This document shows, one piece after another, positions 56,458 to 64,000 of a DNA stretch of 64,000 bases. The DNA is taken from the NCBI GenBank assembly GCA_000277445.1, contig AJWJ01000069.1, forward strand, positions 1 through 64,000, read 5' to 3'. The notes under the pieces are model-generated. The model was not told where the DNA came from and did no database searches. It worked only from the letters and a program-made list of their open reading frames with translations. Position numbers and translations under genes: made by a program. The first letter of the stretch is position 1. Each line of letters begins with the position of its first letter. Origin of the DNA: Polysphondylium violaceum (Eukaryota; Evosea; Eumycetozoa; Dictyosteliales; Dictyosteliaceae).

Positions 56458-56778
56458 AGTAACAACAATTATTATTATTTATAATGTCATTGGTGGTGTC
56501 ATGGACACCATGGTATGTCGACGTGGGTATTAGGTCCATCGTTTTTCATATGAATTTTTTTAGTGTGTTGTAACTCTAGCAAGAGAGTTTGTGGCTGACT
56601 CACAAATATGGGCAGGGGTGTGTTTTTGGACCTCGCACCACGGCCAAAAAAAATTAATTTGGATATAAAAATTTTAAAAAAAATTAAAAAAAATTAATTT
56701 TTTTCACAAAAAATAAGAGCTATTCATTTGATAAGAAATATTAAATACACATAGACATACACACATATACACTATAGC
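56458..56778. other. Intergenic region between ERO1 and ORMDL with a small GC-richer patch
   Basis: A short hairpin TGGTGTC-ATG-GACACCA lies at 56494-56510 just after ERO1, and TTTGTG/CACAAA pair at about 56589-56608. The stretch 56600-56644 (with GGACCTCGCACCACGGCC) is GC-richer than its surroundings. It could be 3' UTR structure or a promoter element of ORMDL; no RNA family is recognised. Confidence 0.4.
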
Positions 56779-57397
56779 ATGGATGAGTTTCAAATCAATA
56801 GAAACCAATCTTGGATGCACTCAAGAAGGTTTTGGGTCGTTTACATTTTCGCTATCATAATTTCAAAATTAACAATTTCTCTATTATTCCCCCATTATGA
56901 ATATGGTTGGTTATTCATTACCGCTAGTCATGCTATTGTATGTAGATCTCATTGCATACTTCAGATTTCATGTTAATATGTATATTTCTTGCTAACAAGT
57001 ATCTTTGAATAATTCATATAGGTAACATTTTTAGGTATGCATTGGCAAAAGGGTATTCCTTTCTTCTTCCCAGCAAATCAAGGAAAATATAATAGACTTA
57101 CTCTTTGGGAACAAATTGACAAAGGTCAACAATATACTCCAACAAGAAAGTTTTTCACTCTTGTTCCAATAGTATTGTAAATATATAACATTCATAGATA
57201 ATATTCAATTATCCATTTGTAAGAGTATCCAATACTAATACACACATATATTTGTTTACAGATTTATGATTACATTACATGCAAATGGATACACAGGTAT
57301 TCCATTCTATATTAATGCAATTTCATCTTTTGTTGTTGTATTAAGCAAAATGCCAAAAATGGATCGTGTTAGATTATTTGGTATCAACAAATATTAG
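56779..57397 (+). CDS. ormdl: ORMDL family protein (sphingolipid synthesis regulator)
   Basis: Three exons: 56779-56937, 57022-57176, 57262-57397; 149 aa, typical length. Family signature: NRNQSWMHSRRFWVVYIF, then HWQKGIPFFFPANQGKY, LTLWEQIDKGQQYTPTRKF and KMPKMDRVRLFGIN at the end. Four hydrophobic segments in the ER membrane. ORMDL proteins inhibit serine palmitoyltransferase in response to ceramide. All intron junctions lie between conserved blocks. Confidence 0.96.
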
Positions 57398-58007
57398 ATA
57401 TACAGACAACATTTCATAACCACAACAAATATAATATAACATAAGCAAACATACAGATACCTTATTACATACATACAACATCACATACATACATTACATA
57501 CAATATAAATACCAATCTACATGCACATATCACCACCAATCATCATCTACACAACAAACACCAATTACAATACCACTTAATTATGCAATAATACATAATT
57601 GATTATAATGAATGCCTATCCTTACATCTAAATGTTTTTTTATATATTTTTACATACGACTATATGTAATAAACTCGTAGGTAATGGCCTTAATCGATTT
57701 ATCAATAATAAAAAAATAAACAAAAAGAGTATTCACTTTGGTGATATTCCTTTTATCCATTTTTTGGTAAAAGACAAACAAGATAGAATAGAGTACTTTT
57801 GTACACTATCTGTTATTTTAAATATGAATGGATTTTATTTCTTTATAGAATGTGGGGAATAATAAAAAGGGATGTTATCTCTATCAACCCTTTATATGTG
57901 TTCTGTCTGTCTGTCTTGTGTTGTTATTGAGTACCTTGTATTGTTTTTTATAATTTATACATTGATTATTACTACTATTATTACTGTACTAGATGTTTAG
58001 TGTATAT
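57398..58007. other. Convergent intergenic region with CATA-rich repeats
   Basis: About 610 bp between ORMDL and UBE2S. A CA/TA-rich tract of repeated ACATACAT-like units spans 57440-57530. The plus-strand frame 57632-57862 has a few protein-like stretches but no motif, homology or promoter that I can support, so it is not called a gene. Confidence 0.5.
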
Positions 58008-58779
58008 TTATAATCTCTTTAAACTCTTTTTAGGAGCAGCTTTAGCTTCAACCTTTTTAGCGGCAACATTACTAGTAGTTGTGGTTGTAGTATTTGATGT
58101 ATTTACATTTTCAGATGATTCACAAACATTTGTATTTTCGCTTAGTACAATTGGTTTTGAAGCATGAATAGATGTGAATAATTTAGCATGTTTACAATAG
58201 TCTTCATAGTTTTCCAATAATAATCTAGATGCATCTTCATTTAATGATGATTCTGCATTTGGTACAATTAATAAACATTTAATTGTCTATTATTTAATAA
58301 TAAATTAATACTTATGTTAAATTTAAACACAATAGTAATAACAATAAACATATTACATACCAATAAAATATGTTTAATACCTAAATCTTCACTCCAATCT
58401 TTTTTCAAAGTATTTACACAAATTTCACCTTTTTTCGAAACGTTTGGGTGGAAAATTTTGGTGATGAAATTGGCTTTGGGTGGTACTCTTGGGAAATTTG
58501 AACACAAGGTTAATCTAGCTTTAAAATATCCACCTTCGTATGGTGTACCGCCTGTAATGATGAAGATGCGTTTGTGATGATTGGTGAGAATTAATAAATG
58601 ATAAGTGTTGTGCTGTATTATAATTTATAATATTTACTTGGACCATGTATGCAGGCATCGATATTTGATATATCTTGATCACAGGGCATCAAAGTGATAC
58701 CTTCAAGTGAGGATGTAGAGATTTCTTTTAATTCTTTTAAAACTCTTTTAATAACATCTGTTGGTAGTTCAGTAGACAT
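58008..58779 (-). CDS. ube2s: Ubiquitin-conjugating enzyme E2 S
   Basis: Three exons, minus strand: 58638-58779, 58361-58551, 58008-58286; 203 aa. The UBC fold holds [27 protein letters not shown] and the catalytic Cys92 in [24 protein letters not shown] and [14 protein letters not shown] are typical of UBE2S. The C-terminal ~45 residues are a flexible Ser/Thr/Lys tail ending SLKRL; in UBE2S a C-terminal Leu/Arg peptide docks on the anaphase-promoting complex, and the final RL fits this. UBE2S extends Lys11-linked ubiquitin chains on APC/C substrates. Confidence 0.93.
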
Positions 58780-59053
58780 GTTTAATTATATATGTATGTA
58801 TTATTTATTTATGTTTTGTTTATTTATTATTTATGAGCTTTAGTGTTTACAACAAACAATTTAACATCAAAAGTATTGACCCCACAACACCCCCACCTTT
58901 TTTCATTTTTTTTGCATTTTTTTTCATATTTTTTAAATTTTACGCGCAAACATCAACCAATGGGTTTTTATAACTGTTGGATTTTATGAAAATATCTAGA
59001 TTGGTGGTGTGTAAATAGATTGAGATATGTGGTGAATTTTGATAAATATAGAT

Positions 59054-59491
59054 TTATTTCAAATATTTGACAAGGTAGATTTTTTGAGAACCTTTGATGG
59101 GGAAATCATTGATTCTGCCAATTTCGGTGAACCCCAGACTCTTGTAGAAATCAGGTGCTTGGGAAGAGAGTGTGGTGACGGTGATGTGGTTGAGATTCTC
59201 TGATCGGGCTATAGACTCCATCTTTTCCATCAACAATTTCCCGTATCCTTTGCCTCTGAGCGATTTATCGACACCGAGTAAGCTGACGTGCATCGAATTG
59301 AACGACTGCTTGCCTGTGACACCTCCCATCAATTCATCGTTGACTGTGTAGAGTGCAAACTGATAGTTTTTAGTATCGTTGTTAAAATCATCCCTCAACT
59401 CCAATGTCTCTTCACTTGATATCAACTTTGTTAGAAATGGAACTAGAGTCTCTTGACTCAAATCTTTGATCTCCACCATATTAGTTAACAT
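59054..59491 (-). CDS. GNAT-family N-acetyltransferase
   Basis: Single exon, 145 aa. The acetyl-CoA motif A is clear: VSLLGVDKSLRGKGYGKLL (R/Q-x-x-G-x-G/A as RGKGYG), followed by the NHITVTTLSSQAPDFYKSLGF block of motif B. This fits the small bacterial-like GNAT group; the substrate is unknown. The start may be the Met at 59491 or that at 59479. The sequence is GC-richer than the flanks. The intergenic DNA to the two-pore channel gene is 625 bp. Confidence 0.88.
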   Translation of the reverse strand: MLTNMVEIKDLSQETLVPFLTKLISSEETLELRDDFNNDTKNYQFALYTVNDELMGGVTGKQSFNSMHVSLLGVDKSLRGKGYGKLLMEKMESIARSENLNHITVTTLSSQAPDFYKSLGFTEIGRINDFPIKGSQKIYLVKYLK

Positions 59492-60116
59492 TAGCCAAAT
59501 GTGTTGCAATTAGAGCCCCAAAACAAGCAAATGAAAGCACGAAAAATCAATAAATAAAATATTTTTTAAATTTTTAAAAATATCAGGCAGCACCATCTCA
59601 AAAGAACACCACACGAAACAAACACGACAGATCAATCAAACAGATTTCTAATGAATCTAAACAGTGCCAAAACAACTCATTATCATAATATGAATTTTTT
59701 TTTGCTCAAGTTATGAGAATAATAGTGTAATGTGTAAATGTATGAAAAAGAATAAAAAGAAATTAAAAGATAAATATTATATTTTATGTATACCTTTATG
59801 TATCTATTGGTGTTTAATATTTTTTATTTTATATATTGATTAGATAAGTAATCGAATAGTGCGATTTATATTTTAATAAAAATATAAAAGGAAAATTTTG
59901 TAAACAGAAAAAAAAAAAATTAAAAAAAATACAAAACGAAAAAAAAAAAAAAAAAAGAATATTTCAGGGGTGACTGTGGAATTGTTTTTGACACACATAT
60001 TAACAACAACAACAACACAATACAGTTACTCTGTTCATCATACATATCGATTAGACACAGATGAAAAGGAGAAAAGGAGGAGGGAATAATAGATAAATAT
60101 ATATAGATAGATAATA
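59492..60116. promoter_or_regulatory. Divergent promoter region between GNAT and two-pore channel genes
   Basis: AT-rich, with A runs at 59910-59956 (short breaks between). A CAACAACAACAAC stretch at 60003-60015 and a GAGAAAAGGAGGAGG purine block lie just upstream of the channel start. Nothing else was identified. Confidence 0.45.
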
Positions 60117-60189
60117 ATGGAAAAAGAACCTCCCGATAAAAAGATTTCATCTTCTCCAATAAGCAGACGGCGTAGTATTGGTAGTAGTA

Positions 60190-60241
<52 letters not shown>

Positions 60242-63200
60242 TAATAATAACAATAATAATAACAATAATAATAACAATAATAATAACAATAACAACAATA
60301 ACAATAATAGTGATAATATACATTATACATTACCAAATGTTCCTCCACCAAATATACTTAATCAGCAAGATATAGAGGATTTGTATAATGAATTTGACAG
60401 AGCAAAGAATAGACCAAAGGTACATTACCATAAACGACATAGTTATCATGGAGAGCAAGAGAGCAGTGATGATGACGACGATGATCAAGAACATGATAAT
60501 GGAATTTTATCAGAGTTTAATGATGACTATGCAGATGAAGATCATCATAATGATATAGATAGCTATGACGAGGACGAAGATGATTTATACGACTATGATG
60601 ATGAAGACACCAGTTATGATTACGATGAAGATGAAGATGAATATGCAGACGATGAAGAGGAGCAGGAATCTGATCACATGATTGATTACAAACCGTCGAG
60701 ATATGAGTTTGCAAAATCAAGAATGGATCCTCTGCAGCTGCCCCAAGATAGCACCAATAAAACGTTGCTGTCCAAGGGGTTTACCTATTCAAAAGAGGCA
60801 CCAGAGTATCCTCGTTCCTTTCCTCTGAGAAAGAAACTCAAGCCCAAGTACAGTCAAAGACAGTATCAGAGTCCTGTAGCCACACCTCTACCCCCTCGCC
60901 ATGCAGAGACGATCCAAGCACACCCTTTTGTGTCACCTTCATCAAATAACAGTTCAGAGAATAGAATGAAGAATAGGTACTCGTATCCTTACTACAAACA
61001 TCTAAACACACCCGTAGCGCTAGGCGCCAAGGCAACCAAGGCTAGGAAACGGCTACATCGCACACTGCCGCCACAGGCCACAGAGGCTGCTACCAGCTCC
61101 AAAGAATCTACTCCGCATTCAGGTATACTTAAACGACAGACACGAGTGACGACACCGACGTCTGGCAAAGCAAAGCCCAAGCTAAAGATTGTGCAGTTTA
61201 GAGATCGTGTGGAAAAGGGCGAGACGATTGGTCCGCGAAGATTCAAGGCCAACGCATCGCCGACGCTCAAAAAGGAGGCAGAGATTGTGTTTGACAAAGA
61301 GAATGCACAGAGCGAGCCGCTGATGGATGCGGTCTATGAGGAGCCGCAAGAGACACTCACCGACCAAGACAAGGAGCGCAGACTGTATATCAGCGTGACG
61401 CTGGTCAAAGACGCCATCCATTACCGTGACCCCAACCACTTGCTCCTGCCCGAGAGACTGAGGTTCTACCGACTCTACTTCCATCCCATCATCCGTATCA
61501 TCTTGTTTCTTTTAGTCGCTGGCGACTTGATCTTGGCCTACTTTGAGTACCCGTCCAATCACCTGGCGCCCCGATATGTGACCGAGTCGATCGAACTGTG
61601 CATTGTGACTTTATTTTTCGGCGAACTGTGTTTAAAGCGGTATCTCTATGGCCGGCCGTCGCTCAAAAACTACTGGAACTGGGCCAAGCTGGCAGTGATT
61701 GTGCTCAACTACATCGATCTGCTCGTTGCGTTTATCCTGGCCAGCAACAATATTGAGAGCGTGCGTATATCGCGTGTCCTCAGAATCTTTTATCTCATCG
61801 ACTATAATCGATTGACAAGGGATCTGTTTCTGCAGGTCGTGTACACGTTGTACTATATGTTTCCCGTCGGGATCGTCTTCTTTTCCTATGTGTTTCTAAG
61901 CTCGGTGCTCTTTTCCATTGTGTTTTCCAACGGCACCACGTCGGTGGCTGATTACTTTAACACGACGCTGCAGTCGTTTCTCAACCTCATGGTGCTCATC
62001 ACCACGTGCAATTACCCCGACATCATGCTGCCGGCGTTCTACACCAACCACTGGTACGCCATATTCTTTGTGCTCTACTTGGGCATTGGCCTCTACCTGG
62101 GCATCAACTTTATGATTGCCGTCGTCTACCAAACCTTTCGTCGCGCCGTCTTACGAGAGACCCAAAAAAACTTTAAGCTCCGTAGAGTGGCCCTGTTGGC
62201 AGCATTTATCATCCTGGATCACAACAAAACCGGCGAGATTGGTCTAGACCAGTGGTGCGCAATGTACAAAAGTCTAAAGCCCAAATCCGATCAATACGAG
62301 GCCACCGCAGCATTTGAGTTGATAGATACCGACAAGAATGGCTGCTTGAACATCAAGGAGTTTTTTGCCATGTGTGATGTATTTCTCACTGGCAAAAAGG
62401 AGGTATCTCGCCTAGCCAAACGTAAGCTGTTGTATGCCAAACGGAGAAAACACCATCATAAGCATCATCACCATCACCACCATCAACCTCTCTTTAATCG
62501 CAATCAATCTTATTTTCAAAATCAAACGAATACCAATAATAATAATGATGATGATGATCAACAAGAGAATAGACAAGTTGTCAATAATAATAATAGTGAC
62601 AATAATGATAGTGATGGCAATTCAATTGAAATGAGACCCCTACCAAATCATGATTCAATACCAGAGGCCACAGTCATTAGTATTGAATCACCCCTTTCAC
62701 CAATTTCCCAACCATCATCAAACATATTAATACCAGAAAATAATAACAACAATAATAATAATGGTAATAATAATAATATTCGTGAAAATGAAGGGACCGA
62801 ATCACCGCCCCCATCACCAATCATGTCACACAGTGAATCAGGTGTATCAAGTCCTAGTTTGGATCATCTTCCCACTATACCCTATTCTTTGACACCGGGT
62901 GAAATTAAAAGAGTTCAAGAAGAAATATCTGAATCAACAGTATCTGTATCTTCAAAATCCACTCCATCAAATAAATTGCCAAAGCAAGATCAGAATGGCG
63001 GTGATAATGATGAGAGTGAAAAACCAGAAACTCAAACACAACAGCCACATCATCACGGTATTCATCATCAACATCATCACCATAGAGTTGAGCCAGAGAA
63101 AAAAGAGCTACCAAGTTTCAGATACTACTTTGCATTTTTGTCACATTATAACTTTAAAATCATCACCAAACATTGGTCATTTGAATTGGTAGTTTCATTG

Positions 63201-64000
63201 CTATTGTATTTAAATGCAGCCCTTATTTCCTATGTCATGGTGCACACAAGAAATCTTTATGATCCCTCTTGGACTATTATTCTCGATGATTTCCTCTTGG
63301 GTGCCTCTATCGTTGAAGTTATTTTCAAAGTGATATCAAACAAAGGTACTTTAAAATTCTGGACATTGTAAGTACAGTCAATAATAATCAATCAATTAAT
63401 CACTATTGAATCCACATACTTATACACAACCTATAAATATAGATTCAATGTTATCATTGTATCAATCTCTTTGTTTGGTAAAATATTGTTTGAATATGCA
63501 CTCAAAGGTGTCCTGGGAGACACCATCATATTGCTGCGTATTGCCTGTGTTTTTAGATTTATTAGAGTATTAAGATTACTTTCATCAACTAGAGGGTAAG
63601 TAATAATATCAACAATAACGATATATCTCAATAGATATTAATATTAATATTATTACCTATCTACGATTAGAATGAGACATTTTGTTCAATCTTTATTCCA
63701 ATTAGTGTTGATCTTTATGAACTTTATTGGTATTATTATCATGGTCTATTACATATATGCAGTGATTGGTATTTGGATATATAATGGTAAATTCTACCGT
63801 GGGAATCCGGCATTGGTGGGCACGTCGTATGATATCTACAATTACTATGGCTATGCCAATTTCAATTCATTTGCAGAGGCCATGTTGACATTGTTTCATT
63901 TGATGGTGCTCAACAATTGGTTGTATACATTTTATGCGGCCATTGATGTCACCAACGGGTGGTCTATTCTCTACTTTTGCTCGTTTTACTTTATCATGGT
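60117..64000 (+). CDS. tpc2: Two-pore cation channel (TPC) with EF-hands, cut by the window end
   Basis: Three exons seen: 60117-63367, 63443-63595 and 63671-64000 (continues). More than 1240 aa are visible. The N terminus is long and disordered: a poly-Asn tract (~25-64), an acidic stretch rich in Asp/Tyr (~115-190) and a Thr/Pro/Lys region. Domain I (~445-690) has S4 SVRISRVLRIFYLIDYNRL and a pore ITTCNYPDIMLPAF. Two EF-hands follow (DHNKTGEIGLDQ, degenerate; DTDKNGCLNIKE, canonical), as in plant TPC1. A His run and a Ser/Asn/Pro-rich linker lead to domain II with S4 RIACVFRFIRVLRLLSSTRG and the pore LFHLMVLNNWLYTF. TPCs release calcium or sodium from endolysosomes. The symbol reflects the single dictyostelid TPC type and is tentative. 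Confidence 0.88.

Noticed and set aside
57632-57862. 76-codon plus-strand frame downstream of ORMDL
   Set aside because: No motif and AT-driven composition; could be a remnant but cannot be supported.
60038-60351. Minus-strand Leu and Tyr runs opposite the channel start
   Set aside because: Antisense reading of the AAT/AAC repeat that codes poly-Asn in the channel gene.
1-64000. tRNA genes, rRNA genes and CRISPR-like arrays
   Set aside because: No B-box (GGTTCGANTCC-like) with matching arms, no rRNA core segments and no regularly spaced repeats were found on either strand by eye.

Overview
The window is AT-rich nuclear DNA of a dictyostelid social amoeba. The signs are long A and T homopolymers between genes, short AT-rich GT..AG introns (mostly 50-100 nt), asparagine, glutamine and threonine runs coded by AAT/AAC, CAA and ACA, and a gene set typical of Dictyostelia: VASP, a TKL kinase with C1-GRAM-ankyrin modules, a WASP-like protein without WH1, and a two-pore channel with EF-hands. 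I name no species. Exon boundaries were set by hand from splice motifs, and reading phase was checked across every junction.

Layout. 1-3008 holds no gene I can support, apart from an 82-nt hairpin. 3009-10337: mitochondrial ribosomal protein bL21m (+), an EF-hand/UBA/zinc protein (-) and a Ulp1-type SUMO protease (+). 10738-20699: a C1-GRAM-ankyrin-TKL kinase (-), a long intergenic region with a possible structured RNA, RPA1 (+) and VASP (-). 21513-25970: a decayed Crinkler/RHS-like fragment, then PIG-S (-) and COG5 (+) sharing a ~135-bp divergent promoter. 26299-34198: four importin-alpha paralogues without an importin-beta-binding (IBB) domain, interrupted by an HMCES/SRAP gene. 34414-46602: an SDR enzyme, a broken Crinkler/RHS-like copy, a WASP-like protein, an AIG1 GTPase with a fascin-like trefoil, eIF2B-alpha, cytidine deaminase and ribosomal protein eL29. 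47132-53057: an unknown small protein, two intact Crinkler/RHS-like genes in tandem and an orphan cell-surface gene. 53081-64000: a PWWP protein, ERO1, ORMDL, the E2 enzyme UBE2S, a GNAT acetyltransferase and the first two thirds of a two-pore channel (cut by the window end).

The most unusual parts are (a) the importin-alpha cluster, where all four members start directly at the armadillo repeats and one member has lost three of the NLS-groove tryptophans, and (b) a small dispersed family (two intact, two broken) that resembles the nuclease-like module of Crinkler/RHS effectors. One broken and one intact copy form a ~1.3-kb inverted duplication about 12 kb apart. Most other genes are single-copy housekeeping genes without operon-like logic. 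Several pairs are tightly packed, either divergent (PIG-S/COG5, PWWP/ERO1) or convergent (SRAP and importin-alpha B, with stop codons 2 nt apart).
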